The notes beneath the pieces are model-generated. The model did not search any database and was not told the DNA's origin. It worked only from the letters and a program-made list of their open reading frames with translations. This document shows, piece by piece, positions 37,442-47,707 of a DNA stretch of 64,000 nt (the first letter of the stretch is position 1; the number at the start of each line of letters is the position of its first letter). Source of the stretch: Marichromatium bheemlicum (GTDB taxonomy: Bacteria > Pseudomonadota > Gammaproteobacteria > Chromatiales > Chromatiaceae); the NCBI RefSeq assembly GCF_012276755.1, contig NZ_JAAXKX010000014.1:46712-110711 (forward strand), in the 5' to 3' direction. The position numbers were made by a program, and so were the translations under genes.

Positions 37442-40400
37442 ACGACGCCGCCCCGCCCGCGCCGCCCGCCGAGCCGTCCACGCCGCCCGCGCCGCGCCCT
37501 CGTCGCTGGCCGCGCCGGCTGCTGCTCGTGCTGCTGACGTTGCTGCTGGCCCTGGTGCTGCTGCTCGGCTGGCTGCTCGGCACCCAGCGCGGGTTGCACG
37601 CCCTGCTTGCGCTGGGCGAGCGCCTCGCCCCCGGGGTGGTGCAGGTCGAGCGTGCCGCGGGGCGGGTGCTCGGCTCGCTCGATCTCACCGGGCTGGCGTT
37701 GCGCCTCGAGGGCATCAGTCTCGACGTCGATCACGCCCGGCTCGATTGGGCGCCCGGCGCGCTACTGCGCGGTCGGCTGCGGGTGCGCACGCTGACCGTC
37801 GCCGGGGTCGATCTCGTGCTCGCCCCGAGCCCGGAGGAGCCCGACCCGGCGCCGCTGACCCTGCCCGATCTGAGCCTGCCGCTGGCCGTCGAGGTCGATT
37901 CGCTGACCCTCGAGCGACTGCGGCTCCGCGCCCCGGAGACAGCCCCCTGGCTGGTGCTCGAACGCGCCGAGCTGGGCGCCGCGCTGACCCGGGGAGCGCT
38001 GACGCTGGAGGTGCTGGAGGTCGAGCTGAGCGAGCCGCGCGCGGCGCTCAGTGCTGCCGGTGGGGCGACCCTGAGTGGTGACTATCCGCTCGATCTTGCC
38101 CTCGACTGGCACCTCGGGCTGGAGCCCGCGATCGCGCTCCGGGGCGAGGGCTTTGCGCGGGGCGATCTCGCCCGGCTCACCCTCGAGCAGCGTCTGAGCG
38201 GCACGGTCGAGGCGGTGCTTGCGGCCGACCTCGAGCACTTGCTGGAGGCGCCGCGCTGGTCGGCGACGCTGGAGCTGGCCGGGGTGCGTCTGGCCGACAT
38301 CCAGCCCGACGCGCCGGCGGTCGAACTCACCGCCAGCCTGCGCAGTGCCGGTGACCTCGACCGCGCCACCCTTGATGGACAGCTCGACGCCCGCGCACCG
38401 GAGCTGCCCGACTTCGGTCATCTGGCGCTGCGGCTCGACGGCGACTGGCTGGCCCCGGCGCTGGAGTTGCGTGCGCTCGAGCTCACCGAGCAGGTCTCCG
38501 GGGCGCGGCTCGCCGCCAACGGCCGGGTGGTGCTCGACCCGGCGCCGCCGGCGCTGCAGCTCGAGGCCGATTGGTCGCGGCTGCGCTGGCCGCTGAGCGG
38601 CGCGGCCCTGGTGCGCGCCCCCGAGGGCTCGCTGCGTCTCGACGGCACCCTGGAGGATTTCGCCTACCGCCTTGCTGCGGCGATCGAGGGGGAGTCCTTC
38701 CCCGCGCTCGAGCTGCGGGCGTCGGGGCAGGGGAGTTCGACCCAGGTCGCGCTCGACAGTCTGCGTCTGGAGACGCTCGACGGGACGATCAGCGGCGAGG
38801 GCGAGCTGGCCTGGGTGCCGGCGCTGCGCTGGCGTCTGGCGCTCGACGGCGAGGGCCTGGACCCGGGGCAGTGGATCGACGGGCTCGACGATCGGGTCGC
38901 GCTGTCGCTGGCCAGCGCTGGTGACCTCGCGGCCTTCGACTACCTGCTGGAGGCGAGCACTCAGGGGCCCGGGCTGCCGGTGCTGGCGCTGCACGGCGAG
39001 GGCACCGGCAGTGCCGAGCGGGTCGCGCTCGAGCAGCTCACCCTCGACGGCCTCGATGGCCAGGTCAGTGGCGAGGCCGAGGTAAGGCTGGCGCCTGAGA
39101 CGACCTGGCGGGGCACGGTGCGGGTTGCCGGGATCGACCCCGGGGTGCTCGCCCCGGCCTGGCGCGGCCGGCTCGACGGCGCCATCGATCTCGACGGCGG
39201 GTTGGACGCGGACGGGCTGCGCCTCGATGCCCGGCTCGATCGCATCGCCGGCACCCTGCGCGGTTACCCGGTGGCGCTCGCCGGAAGGCTCGCGCTCGCC
39301 GGTGAGGCGCTACGGATCGACGGGCTGCGGCTCGACTCCGGGCCGACCCGCGCCAGCCTCGCCGGCACTCTGGCGCGCGACCAACTGGCGCTCGATCTCG
39401 GTTTCGATTCGCCCGATCTTGGCAGCCTGCTGCCGGAGGCGCGCGGCCAGCTACGTGTCTCCGGTCGGCTCGGCGGCAGCGCCGCCGACCCACGCCTGAG
39501 GCTGCGCGCGCTGGCGCGCGATGTGCTAGTGGCGGGGCAGGGGGTGGCACGGCTCGAACTCGACGGCGCGCTCGGGCTCGACCCCGCCGCGCCGCTGGAG
39601 ATCCGGCTCGACGCCCGTGACCTCAGCCTCGGTGGCGCCTGGTCGCGGTTGACGCTCACCGGGAGCGGGACTACTGCGGCGCATCGGCTCGCCGCTGAAC
39701 TCGCCGGTGAGCCGCTCGATGCCCGTCTCGGCCTCGCCGGCGGTCTCGATGCCGAGGGTCGCTACGATGGGCGTCTGGCGGCGCTGCGGGTGGCCGGCGA
39801 GGCACTCGGCGACTGGTCGCTGACGCGCCCGGCGCCGCTGCGCCTGGCCCTGCCCGAGGGTGGGGTGGGGCCGTTGTGTCTGCGCGAGCGCGGCGGCTCG
39901 GGCGGCTGTCTTGACGCGGCGCTCCATGAGACCGGCTGGGAGGCTGGGATCGACGGACTGAGGCTCGATCTCGGTCTGCTCGAACAGGCCCTCGGCGGCA
40001 CCCTCGATCTCGTCGGGACGCTCGCCGTCGACGGCCGGCTGCGTGCCGAGTCGACGGTACTCGATGGCGGGCTGGTGGCCCGGGTCGAGGGTGGGCGGCT
40101 GCGTACCCTGATGACCCGGGGCGAGGAGGCGCTGGTCGAGTTCTCGGGCAGCGAGCTGCGTCTCGAGGCCGGTCCCGGGGCGCTCGCCGCACGGCTCGAG
40201 CTGCCGTTGACCGGGCTCGGCACTATCGCCGGCGAGGTGCGTCTGTCGGACTGGCGACTCGACGCCCCGGCCCGTCCTGATCAATCGCTAGGTGGTGAAT
40301 TGCGGGTCGATCTCGACGATTTCTCGCGTGTTCCCGACCTGTTGCCCGATATCGCTGCGATGCGTGGCACCCTGCGCGGGCGTCTCGCGCTCGCCGGCAC

Positions 40401-41445
40401 CCTGGGCGCGCCCGGGGTGGCGGGCACGGTGCGACTGGCCGGGGTCGGCTTCGAGGTGCCGCTGGTCGGGCTCGAGGTCGACGACCTGGGGCTGACACTG
40501 GAGGCGAGTTCGCGCGATCGATTTACGCTCACCGGCACCGCTCGACTCGGTGATGGGCTGCTCGAAATCGACGGCGGGGCCGGTCTCGACGGCGCTGCGT
40601 TCGATGGCTGGATGACCCTCGCCGGCGAGCGGCTGAGGGTGGCTGACACCGCCGAGTACTTCGCCCTGGTCTCGCCCGAGCTGCGCCTCGAGGCGGGCAC
40701 GAGTGGGGCGCGGCTGCGCGGTGAGATCCGCGTGCCCGAGGCGCGGATCCGCCCACGTTCGGTGCCCGCAGGTACGGTCTCGCCCTCGGGCGACGTGGTG
40801 CTCGATGGCAGCGAGGCGGGATCACCCTATCCGCTCGACATCGACCTGCGCCTGGTGCTCGGTGACGAGGTGACGCTCGATGCCTTCGGCGTCAATGGCC
40901 GCCTCGCCGGTGCGCTCGGGGTGAGCCAGCGGCCCGGTCGCGACATGCTCGGCGACGGCCAGCTGCAGATCATCGACGGGCAGTATCGTTTCTCGGCCGG
41001 TTTCGGGCTCGGCGCCGAGCTGGGGGTGCCGCTGACCATCGAGCAGGGGCGGCTGATCTATGCCAAGAGTGCGATCGCCAACCCCGGGCTGTTGCTCCAG
41101 GCGCAGCGCGAGGGCGGTGACACCTCCGCCGGGGTGCGTGTGCTCGGTACCCTGCGCGAACCGCGGCTGGCCTTCTTCTCCGATACCGATCCGGAGATGA
41201 GTCAGTCGGAGATCATCAAGTATCTGGTCACCGGCATCGCGCCGCAGGACAATGACCAGATCAATGACACCGGCCTCGCGGTCGGGACCTATGTCGCCCC
41301 CAAGGTCTACATGGAATACGAGAGCGGTCTCGGCGATGAGCCGAACAAGGTCAGATTGCGGTACGATCTCTCGCGTCGCATCGAGCTACAGACCGAGACC
41401 GGTGAGAGCCAGGGTGCGGATATCTTCTTCAAGTTCGAGAACTGA
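37438..41445 (+). CDS. tamB: Translocation and assembly module protein TamB
   Basis: A 1335-residue periplasm-spanning AsmA-like protein anchored by one N-terminal helix (RLLLVLLTLLLALVLLLGWLL, about 27-47). The long middle is repetitive beta structure rich in Leu, Asp and Gly (LRLDG-type repeats), consistent with the hydrophobic groove proposed to move phospholipids. The C-terminal TamB/DUF490 domain contains DGQLQIIDGQYRFSAGFG and PRLAFFSDTDPEMSQSEIIKYLVTG. Overlaps at both ends (tamA by 4 bp; acyltransferase by 1 bp) imply one operon. Confidence 0.95.
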   Translation: MNDAAPPAPPAEPSTPPAPRPRRWPRRLLLVLLTLLLALVLLLGWLLGTQRGLHALLALGERLAPGVVQVERAAGRVLGSLDLTGLALRLEGISLDVDHARLDWAPGALLRGRLRVRTLTVAGVDLVLAPSPEEPDPAPLTLPDLSLPLAVEVDSLTLERLRLRAPETAPWLVLERAELGAALTRGALTLEVLEVELSEPRAALSAAGGATLSGDYPLDLALDWHLGLEPAIALRGEGFARGDLARLTLEQRLSGTVEAVLAADLEHLLEAPRWSATLELAGVRLADIQPDAPAVELTASLRSAGDLDRATLDGQLDARAPELPDFGHLALRLDGDWLAPALELRALELTEQVSGARLAANGRVVLDPAPPALQLEADWSRLRWPLSGAALVRAPEGSLRLDGTLEDFAYRLAAAIEGESFPALELRASGQGSSTQVALDSLRLETLDGTISGEGELAWVPALRWRLALDGEGLDPGQWIDGLDDRVALSLASAGDLAAFDYLLEASTQGPGLPVLALHGEGTGSAERVALEQLTLDGLDGQVSGEAEVRLAPETTWRGTVRVAGIDPGVLAPAWRGRLDGAIDLDGGLDADGLRLDARLDRIAGTLRGYPVALAGRLALAGEALRIDGLRLDSGPTRASLAGTLARDQLALDLGFDSPDLGSLLPEARGQLRVSGRLGGSAADPRLRLRALARDVLVAGQGVARLELDGALGLDPAAPLEIRLDARDLSLGGAWSRLTLTGSGTTAAHRLAAELAGEPLDARLGLAGGLDAEGRYDGRLAALRVAGEALGDWSLTRPAPLRLALPEGGVGPLCLRERGGSGGCLDAALHETGWEAGIDGLRLDLGLLEQALGGTLDLVGTLAVDGRLRAESTVLDGGLVARVEGGRLRTLMTRGEEALVEFSGSELRLEAGPGALAARLELPLTGLGTIAGEVRLSDWRLDAPARPDQSLGGELRVDLDDFSRVPDLLPDIAAMRGTLRGRLALAGTLGAPGVAGTVRLAGVGFEVPLVGLEVDDLGLTLEASSRDRFTLTGTARLGDGLLEIDGGAGLDGAAFDGWMTLAGERLRVADTAEYFALVSPELRLEAGTSGARLRGEIRVPEARIRPRSVPAGTVSPSGDVVLDGSEAGSPYPLDIDLRLVLGDEVTLDAFGVNGRLAGALGVSQRPGRDMLGDGQLQIIDGQYRFSAGFGLGAELGVPLTIEQGRLIYAKSAIANPGLLLQAQREGGDTSAGVRVLGTLREPRLAFFSDTDPEMSQSEIIKYLVTGIAPQDNDQINDTGLAVGTYVAPKVYMEYESGLGDEPNKVRLRYDLSRRIELQTETGESQGADIFFKFEN

Positions 41446-42368
41446 TGCTTGCGCACCCCAAACATTGGCCCAGCTGGTTGTTACTGGGCCTGATCTACGC
41501 CCTCGGGCGTCTTCCCTTTCCTGTGCTCTGGGCGCTCGGTTCGCTGGCCGGGCGGCTCGGTTACGTACTCGCCCGCGAGCGGCGCGAGGTGGCCCGGCGC
41601 AACCTCGCCCTCTGTCTCGCCGATCGCACCCCGGCCGAGCGTGAGCGGGTGCTGCGTGCCCACTTCGGCTGGCTCGGCGTGGCCGCGCTCAGCCAGGGTG
41701 TCGGCTGGGGCATCTCGCGCAAACGCCTGCAGCGGCTGGTGCGTATCGAGGGGCGCGAGCGGATCGATACCGCGGTGGCCGAGGGGCGCGCGACGATCGT
41801 GCTGGTGCCGCACTTCGTCGGTCTCGAACTCGGCGGCGCGGCCTTCACCGCCCTGGTCCACCCCGGCGTCTACATGTACCAAAAGATCCGCAACCCGGTG
41901 ATCGACTGGCAGGTGCGCCGCGCCCGGCGTCAGTACGGCAGCCGTTCGATCGAGCGACATGACGACCTGCGCGGCCTGATCCGTGCGCTGCGCGAGGCCA
42001 TCCCCTTCTTCTATCTCCCCGACCAGGACGGTGGTCGCAACGGGGTGTTCGTCCCCTTCTGCGGCATGCCCGCCTCGACCGTGCCCATGCTCGGGCGCTT
42101 CGCGGCGATGGCCGATGCCCAGGTGGTCCCCACCTTCGCGCGCTATCTGCCCTGGGGGAGGGGGCTCGAGCTGCGCTTCGCGCCGCCGCTGGAGGACTTC
42201 CCGTCGGGAGACCGCGAGGCCGATGCCGCGCACATGAACCAGGTGATCGAGGCCGAGGTGCGGGCGAGGCCGGAGCAGTACTTCTGGGTACACCGGCGCT
42301 TCAAGACCCGTCCCCCGGGTGAACCGCCGATCTATCCGCCGAAGCGTAGACGTAAGCGCAGACGCTGA
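41445..42368 (+). CDS. Lipid A biosynthesis acyltransferase-like protein (LpxL/HtrB family)
   Basis: A 307-residue membrane-associated acyltransferase. The N-terminal helix is at about 8-35. The catalytic HX4E motif is in LVPHFVGLELGG (near residue 124). The region FYLPDQDGGRNGVFVPFCG, with a substrate-binding Pro-Phe-x-Gly segment, and VPTFARYLPWGRGLEL are typical of LpxL/LpxM, which add secondary acyl chains to lipid A. The basic tail KRRRKRRR is unusual. The ATG shares one base with the tamB stop and its stop shares one base with the next ATG, so it is translationally coupled on both sides. Confidence 0.9.
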   Translation: MLAHPKHWPSWLLLGLIYALGRLPFPVLWALGSLAGRLGYVLARERREVARRNLALCLADRTPAERERVLRAHFGWLGVAALSQGVGWGISRKRLQRLVRIEGRERIDTAVAEGRATIVLVPHFVGLELGGAAFTALVHPGVYMYQKIRNPVIDWQVRRARRQYGSRSIERHDDLRGLIRALREAIPFFYLPDQDGGRNGVFVPFCGMPASTVPMLGRFAAMADAQVVPTFARYLPWGRGLELRFAPPLEDFPSGDREADAAHMNQVIEAEVRARPEQYFWVHRRFKTRPPGEPPIYPPKRRRKRRR

Positions 42369-43300
42369 TGAAATCCGTCGTGTCGTTGCGTATCGGGCGG
42401 GTGCGCGATTGGGTGATCGGGGCGCTGTTGCTGGCCGCGCTGCTGGTGACGGTCGAGTTGGCGGTGGGCTGGTCGACCCTGCTCGCGCCCTGGGCGAGCT
42501 TCCCGCCTCAGACCCTGATCTGGCTGGTCGCGCTGCTGGCATTGAGCTATGTGCTGCGCGCGATCCGCGTCTACGAGTATTATGTTAGACGCCTCGAAGG
42601 GCGTTTCGTGTTGGTGTTGCGCCTGAGCGTGCTGCACAATGTCGCGAATAATCTGTTGCCGATGCGCGCCGGTGAGCTGGTCTTCCCTTGGCTGATGCGG
42701 CGCTATTTCGGTCACGATTTCCTCGGGGCCGCCTTCTCGCTGGTGTGGATCCGCGTGCTCGACCTGCACTTTCTGGGGTTGATCGGGCTGTGGATCCTGT
42801 CACTGCGTCATCCATCCTGGATCTGGTGGGGACTGGCCGGCTGTTGGCTGGCCGCACTCGCATTGCTCGCCTGGGTGGGACGTGGTGGCGCACGCTGGGC
42901 GCCGCGCTCGCGTCCAGGCCGTGCCCTGGCGCGGGTGGCCGAGGCCGCTCCCCGCGATCTCGGCGTGATCGCGCGTGTCTATCTGTGGACCGCCGCGAGC
43001 TGGTCGCTGAAGTTCGCCGCCTTTGCCGGCGTGCTCCAGCACTTCATGGCGGTCGACTTCTGGCGCGTGCTCGCCGGGGTGATGGGGGCGGAACTCTCGA
43101 GCGTATTGCCGTTTCACGGCATTGCCGGCAGTGGTAGTTATGAGCTCGCCGCCGTGGCCGCGCTGGTACCCCTGGGCGTGGAGCCACGGCTGGCGCTGAG
43201 TGGTGCGGTGAACCTGCACCTGTTCTTGCTCGGAGCGACCTTGTTGTTCGGGGCGCTCGCGCTACTGTTGCCGAGGTCGGTTATCGACGACAACGATTGA
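42368..43300 (+). CDS. Lysylphosphatidylglycerol-synthase-like transmembrane protein (UPF0104)
   Basis: A 310-residue polytopic membrane protein of the LPG_synthase_TM family, with about eight helices. Family signatures are LRAIRVYEYYVR, LSVLHNVANNLLPMRAGELVFPWLMRRY (near 78-105) and FHGIAGSGSYELAAVAALVPLGV. It lacks the soluble aminoacyl-transfer domain, so it is not an MprF enzyme. Stand-alone members are thought to flip lipids or lipid-linked sugars. Coupled to the acyltransferase and tam genes, an envelope lipid role is a sensible inference. It is the last gene of the tam operon. Confidence 0.88.
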   Translation: MKSVVSLRIGRVRDWVIGALLLAALLVTVELAVGWSTLLAPWASFPPQTLIWLVALLALSYVLRAIRVYEYYVRRLEGRFVLVLRLSVLHNVANNLLPMRAGELVFPWLMRRYFGHDFLGAAFSLVWIRVLDLHFLGLIGLWILSLRHPSWIWWGLAGCWLAALALLAWVGRGGARWAPRSRPGRALARVAEAAPRDLGVIARVYLWTAASWSLKFAAFAGVLQHFMAVDFWRVLAGVMGAELSSVLPFHGIAGSGSYELAAVAALVPLGVEPRLALSGAVNLHLFLLGATLLFGALALLLPRSVIDDND

Positions 43301-43475
43301 TGACGCCGAAGCGGTCCCCGACCGAGTTGCGGTGGCGGATCATGCGCAGGATGCGCGACCCGCGACGAACCCACAGGTGGAACCTCTTCACGTTTGCTGA
43401 CAACTTTCCGGAACCGCGCAAACGCCGGTGGTCGAACGATCGGCGTGCACCCTGCGCATCACCAAAGGTTCGAGA

Positions 43476-43859
43476 ATGCACATCACTAGACCTGTTTTTC
43501 TGGATCTGTGGCGGATCAAGCTGCCGATTCCAGCATTCGTCTCCATCCTGCATCGTATCAGTGGGGTGCTGATGATCCTGGCGATCCCGGTCGCCGCCTT
43601 TCTGTTCGATCGTGCGCTGTCCGGGCCCGAGGGCTTCGCCTTCGTCGCGGCGCTGTTCGATACCTGGTTCGTCAAGGTGGCGCTGGGGCTGATGATCTGG
43701 AGTCTGCTCCATCATCTCGTCGCCGGTATCCGCTTCCTGGTGCTCGACCTGGGCGTGGGACTCGACCGTCCGGTGGCGCGTGCCACTGCCTGGACCGCGC
43801 TGCTCGCCGCCCTGGCCGCGCTCGCTGCCGTGATTGCACTGGGAGGGACCTTCCGATGA
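43476..43859 (+). CDS. sdhC: Succinate dehydrogenase cytochrome b556 subunit SdhC
   Basis: Membrane anchor of complex II. The 127-residue protein begins MHITRPVFLDLWRIKLPIPA, followed by the family motif SILHRISGVLMILAIPVAA and three helices. The haem-ligand region is SLLHHLVAGIRFLVLDLGVG. The start at 43476 gives the conserved N-terminus; the ORF could open at 43428. The stop overlaps sdhD by 4 bp. Confidence 0.95.
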   Translation: MHITRPVFLDLWRIKLPIPAFVSILHRISGVLMILAIPVAAFLFDRALSGPEGFAFVAALFDTWFVKVALGLMIWSLLHHLVAGIRFLVLDLGVGLDRPVARATAWTALLAALAALAAVIALGGTFR

Positions 43860-44200
43860 GCCGACAAGCATCTGGCCTGATGGCCTGGCTGATCCAGCGT
43901 GCCACCGCCGTCTATCTCGCCCTGTTCCTGGGCTATGTCCTGGTGTTCTTCAGCTTCGCCGCGCCGACCGATCACGTCGCGCTGCGTGAGTGGATCACCA
44001 ACCCCTGGGTCGCACTCGGTTGGCTGCTGTTCCTGCCGCTGTTGCTCGCCCACGCCTGGGTCGGCATCCGCGACGTGCTGATCGACTATGTCCATCACCT
44101 CGGCACCCGGATCACACTGCTGACCCTGTTCGCCTTTGTCTTCGTCGCCTCGGGCCTGTGGGCCTTCAAGGCGATCCTCACCGCCGGTCTCGGGGAGTAA
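43856..44200 (+). CDS. sdhD: Succinate dehydrogenase membrane anchor SdhD
   Basis: Second membrane anchor of complex II, 114 residues with three helices. Conserved sequences are [20 protein letters not shown] and [21 protein letters not shown], with His near the haem and Tyr near the quinone site. It overlaps sdhC (ATGA) and precedes sdhA by 8 bp. Confidence 0.94.
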   Translation: MSRQASGLMAWLIQRATAVYLALFLGYVLVFFSFAAPTDHVALREWITNPWVALGWLLFLPLLLAHAWVGIRDVLIDYVHHLGTRITLLTLFAFVFVASGLWAFKAILTAGLGE

Positions 44201-44208
44201 GATCACGC

Positions 44209-45972
44209 ATGAGTATCCCAACACGCCATTTCGACGCGCTGATCATCGGGGCCGGGGGCGCCGGTCTCAACGCCGCGCTGCAGCTGGCGAGCGCCGACGT
44301 GCGCGTCGCCGTGGTCTCCAAGGTCTTCCCGACCCGCTCGCACACCGTCGCCGCGCAGGGTGGCGTCAACGCCGCGCTGGCCAACGTGATGCCCGACTCC
44401 TGGCACTGGCACATGTTCGATACCGTCAAGGGGTCGGACTACCTCGGTGACCAGGATGCCATCGAGTTCATGTGTCGCGAGGCCATCCCCACCGTCTACG
44501 AGCTGGAACACGCCGGCGTGCCCTTCTCGCGGCTCGACAACGGCAAGATCTATCAGCGCCCCTTCGGTGGTCAGAGCCAGAACTTCGGTGGTGACCAGGC
44601 CGCGCGCACCTGTGCCGCGGCCGACCGCACCGGTCACGCCATCCTCCACACCCTCTATCAGCAGAACATCCGTTCGCACACCCACTTCTTCGACGAGTTC
44701 TTCGCGCTCGATCTGGTGCGCGATGCCGAGGGCGTGATCTGTGGTGCGCTGGTGCTCGAGATCGAGACCGGCGAGCCGATGCTGATCGAGGCCAAGGCGA
44801 CGCTGCTCGCCACCGGCGGCTTCGGCCAGGTGTTCCGCACCACCTCCAACGCCCACATCAACACCGGTGACGGCGTGGCGATGGCGCTGCGTGCCGGCAT
44901 CCCGCTGATGGACATGGAATTCTTCCAGTTCCATCCCACCGGCATCGCCGGCAAGGGGATGCTGATCACCGAGGGGGTGCGCGGCGAGGGCGGCTACCTG
45001 ATCAACAAGGACGGCGAGCGCTTCATGGAGCGCTACGCCCCGCGCGCCAAGGACCTCGCCAGTCGCGACGTGGTCTCGCGCGCCATCGTCACCGAGGTCA
45101 AGGAGGGACGTGGTTGTGGTCCCAAGGGTGACCACGTGCTGCTCAAGGTCGATCATCTCGGCGAGGAGATCATCTCCAAGCGGTTGCCGAGCATCCGCGA
45201 GTCGAGCAAGATCTTCGCCGGTGCCGACCCGGTGCGCGAGCCGATCCCGGTCTTCCCCACCGCGCACTACGCCATGGGCGGTATCCCCACCGACCGCTTC
45301 GGTCGGGTGGCGGTGCCTGCCGGTCACGGTGCCGAGGAGGTCGTGCCCGGGCTCTACGCCGCCGGTGAGTGTGCCTGTGCCTCGGTGCACGGCGCCAACC
45401 GTCTCGGTGGCAACTCGCTGCTCGACATCCTGGTGTTCGGCCGCCTGGCGGGCAAGAACATCATCGACTACGTGCGCGAGAACCCCTATCAGCGCACCAC
45501 CGATCCGGCCAGCCTGGAACAGGCGATGTCGCGCCTGACCCGCTGGGAGCAGAAGGGCGAGGGCATCCCGGTGTCCAAGCTGCGCGCCGAGTTCCGCAAG
45601 TGTATGGAGGACCACGCCGGGGTGTTCCGTACCGAGGAGATCATGACCGAGGGCTACGAGCGTCTCTGCGAGCTGCGTGAACGCCTGCCCGAGGTGCGTC
45701 TGCACGACCACTCCAAGGTGTTCAACACCGCGCGCATCGAGGCGCTCGAGCTCGAGAACATGATGGACGTGGGTATGGCGATCGCCGTCTCCGCGCTCAA
45801 GCGTCAGGAGAGCCGCGGCGCCCACTCGCGTCCCGACTTCCCCAAGCGTGACGACCAGAACTGGCTCAAGCACAGCCTCTACTATCGCGAGGGCGATCGT
45901 CTGGACTACAAGCCGGTGCGCACCAAGCCGCTCACCGTCGAGTCCTTCCCGCCGAAGGAACGGGTGTACTGA
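44209..45972 (+). CDS. sdhA: Succinate dehydrogenase flavoprotein subunit SdhA
   Basis: Catalytic subunit that oxidises succinate to fumarate. The 587 residues match E. coli SdhA (588). The FAD fold is [11 protein letters not shown] near residue 14, covalent flavin attachment uses the His of [10 protein letters not shown], and active-site segments include [21 protein letters not shown] and [10 protein letters not shown]. The C-terminal domain ends [22 protein letters not shown]. The gap to sdhB is 124 bp, longer than usual within this operon, without an obvious hairpin. Confidence 0.97.
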   Translation: MSIPTRHFDALIIGAGGAGLNAALQLASADVRVAVVSKVFPTRSHTVAAQGGVNAALANVMPDSWHWHMFDTVKGSDYLGDQDAIEFMCREAIPTVYELEHAGVPFSRLDNGKIYQRPFGGQSQNFGGDQAARTCAAADRTGHAILHTLYQQNIRSHTHFFDEFFALDLVRDAEGVICGALVLEIETGEPMLIEAKATLLATGGFGQVFRTTSNAHINTGDGVAMALRAGIPLMDMEFFQFHPTGIAGKGMLITEGVRGEGGYLINKDGERFMERYAPRAKDLASRDVVSRAIVTEVKEGRGCGPKGDHVLLKVDHLGEEIISKRLPSIRESSKIFAGADPVREPIPVFPTAHYAMGGIPTDRFGRVAVPAGHGAEEVVPGLYAAGECACASVHGANRLGGNSLLDILVFGRLAGKNIIDYVRENPYQRTTDPASLEQAMSRLTRWEQKGEGIPVSKLRAEFRKCMEDHAGVFRTEEIMTEGYERLCELRERLPEVRLHDHSKVFNTARIEALELENMMDVGMAIAVSALKRQESRGAHSRPDFPKRDDQNWLKHSLYYREGDRLDYKPVRTKPLTVESFPPKERVY

Positions 45973-46096
45973 GCCCCGTTGCGCGAGGCCTCGGTCGCGG
46001 TCCGTCCCCGGATCGCACCGTGGCCCTGGTTGAACCCCATTCAGGCCGGGGTGGCGCGCGCGCCGCGCACCGCCCCGACCCCATCAGGTACCGAGC

Positions 46097-46789
46097 ATGA
46101 AAATCAGCGTCTATCGCTATAATCCGGACACCGACGAACGGCCGTGGATGCAGGACTTCGAGGTCGAGCCCTTCCAGGGCATGATGCTTCGCGATGCCCT
46201 GCTGGAGATCAAGAAGCAGGACGAGAGCTTCAGCTTCCGTCACTCCTGCGGTGAGGGGGTGTGCGGATCGGATGCCGTCAACGTCAACGGTCGCAACATG
46301 TTGGCCTGCGTCACCCCGGTCGCCGAGCTGGGCAAGTCGATCAAGGTGCGTCCGCTGCCGGGTCGCCCGATCATCCGTGACCTGGTCGTCGACATGACCC
46401 AGTTCTACGAGCAGTATCGCGCGGTCAAGCCCTATCTGGTGCGCAAGGACCCGCTGCCGGAGCAGGAGATCCTGCAGTCGCCGGCCGATCGCGATAAGCT
46501 CGACGGGCTCTACGAGTGCATCCTCTGCGGCTGCTGTTCGACCGCCTGTCCCTCGTTCTGGTGGAACCCGGAGAAGTTCCACGGCCCGGCGGCGCTGTTG
46601 CAGTCCTGGCGCTTCCTCGCCGACAGTCGCGACCAGGCCACCGAGGAGCGGCTCGACGCCCTCACCGGTCCCTACAAGCTGTTCCGCTGTCACACCATCA
46701 TGAACTGCGTCGAGGTCTGCCCCAAGGGCCTGAACCCGACCCGCGCCATCGGTCACATCAAGGACCTGATGCTCGATCAGGGGACCTGA
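46097..46789 (+). CDS. sdhB: Succinate dehydrogenase iron-sulfur subunit SdhB
   Basis: Electron-transfer subunit of complex II, 230 residues. The [2Fe-2S] cysteines are in SCGEGVCGSDAV and MLAC. The [4Fe-4S] and [3Fe-4S] clusters use CILCGCCSTACPSFWW and CHTIMNCVEVCPKGLNP. The length is close to E. coli SdhB (238). The sdhE assembly gene follows 91 bp later. Confidence 0.97.
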   Translation: MKISVYRYNPDTDERPWMQDFEVEPFQGMMLRDALLEIKKQDESFSFRHSCGEGVCGSDAVNVNGRNMLACVTPVAELGKSIKVRPLPGRPIIRDLVVDMTQFYEQYRAVKPYLVRKDPLPEQEILQSPADRDKLDGLYECILCGCCSTACPSFWWNPEKFHGPAALLQSWRFLADSRDQATEERLDALTGPYKLFRCHTIMNCVEVCPKGLNPTRAIGHIKDLMLDQGT

Positions 46790-46880
46790 TCGGTGCGCGT
46801 GCGTCTGGTCCCGGTGGCGTCGTCGCCCTCGGGATCGGCGCACCCGTCCCGGATCCCCCCAGTCCACTGGAGTCCCGACC

Positions 46881-47162
46881 ATGACCGATTCCACCCCTAC
46901 GCTCGAGCGTCAGCGATTGGCCTGGCAGTGCCGCCGGGGTCTGCTGGAACTCGACGACCTCTTCGCCCGCTTTCTCGAACTCGGCTACGATGAACTCGAC
47001 GCCGCCGGTCGCGCTGCCTTCCAGCGATTGCTCGGTGCGCAGGATCAGGTCCTCAACGACTGGTTCATGATGGGCGTCGAGGCGCCCGATCCGGAGATCG
47101 CCGCCCTGGTGCACCGGATCCGCGCGGTGGTCAGCGCCTATCGCGGCGCCGATCACGGCTGA
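46881..47162 (+). CDS. sdhE: FAD assembly factor SdhE
   Basis: Small protein that promotes covalent flavinylation of SdhA (YgfY/CptB/SDH5 family). The 93-residue product carries the family RGxxE motif in CRRGLLELD and the helical FLELGYDELDAAGRAAFQRLL followed by DQVLNDWFM. It directly follows sdhCDAB, the expected partner operon, and precedes a YgfX-like gene, as in other gammaproteobacteria. Confidence 0.94.
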   Translation: MTDSTPTLERQRLAWQCRRGLLELDDLFARFLELGYDELDAAGRAAFQRLLGAQDQVLNDWFMMGVEAPDPEIAALVHRIRAVVSAYRGADHG

Positions 47163-47202
47163 TCCCGATGCAGGCGTCGGCTCCGTCATCCGGAGCCCGC
47201 CG

Positions 47203-47658
47203 ATGCCCGCCCCGTCCCCCGCTGCATCGCTCTCGATCCGGCCCCGGCGCTCGCGCCGGTTGCTCACCTGGATCCTCGTCCCCCACCTGCTCGCCGCCAG
47301 CCTGGCCCCGGCGCTCGGTCGCTGGGGCTGGGGCCTGGCCGTATTGATCCTGGTCGCGGCGCTCGTCGCGGTGCTCGATCGGGTCCATGCTCGACTGCCC
47401 TGGTCGATCGTGGTGGCGCGCTGGGACGCCGACGGTGGCTGGCGGCTGTGGTTGCGCGACGGGCGCGAATTGCACGCGCGCCTCAGTGCGGCGAGCTTCG
47501 TGGCGCCCGGCTTGGTGGTGCTGCACTGGCGCATCGGCTGGTTGCGCCGCCGTGCCCTGGTGCTGTTCGCCGACGCCCTCGATGCCGATACCCTGCGTCG
47601 TCTGCGGGTGCGGCTGCGCCAGCAGGGGCGAGCTGAGCGGGGCGGGGGAGTGCGCTAG
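47203..47658 (+). CDS. YgfX-family membrane protein (CptA-like)
   Basis: A 151-residue inner-membrane protein with two adjacent helices (about 22-60: LLTWILVPHLLAASLAPALG and WGLAVLILVAALVAVL). A soluble region follows, with WRLWLRDGRELHARL and VLHWRIGWLRRRALVLFADALD, matching the YgfX fold. In E. coli YgfX and SdhE (YgfY) were reported as a toxin-antitoxin pair affecting cytoskeletal proteins, but SdhE is now best known for flavinylation. Position 40 bp after sdhE supports the family call. Confidence 0.82.
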   Translation: MPAPSPAASLSIRPRRSRRLLTWILVPHLLAASLAPALGRWGWGLAVLILVAALVAVLDRVHARLPWSIVVARWDADGGWRLWLRDGRELHARLSAASFVAPGLVVLHWRIGWLRRRALVLFADALDADTLRRLRVRLRQQGRAERGGGVR

Positions 47659-47707
47659 ACTGCGCCTCCTGCCCGAGAGAACTTCAGCCCTATAAGGAGA
47701 TTCACGG

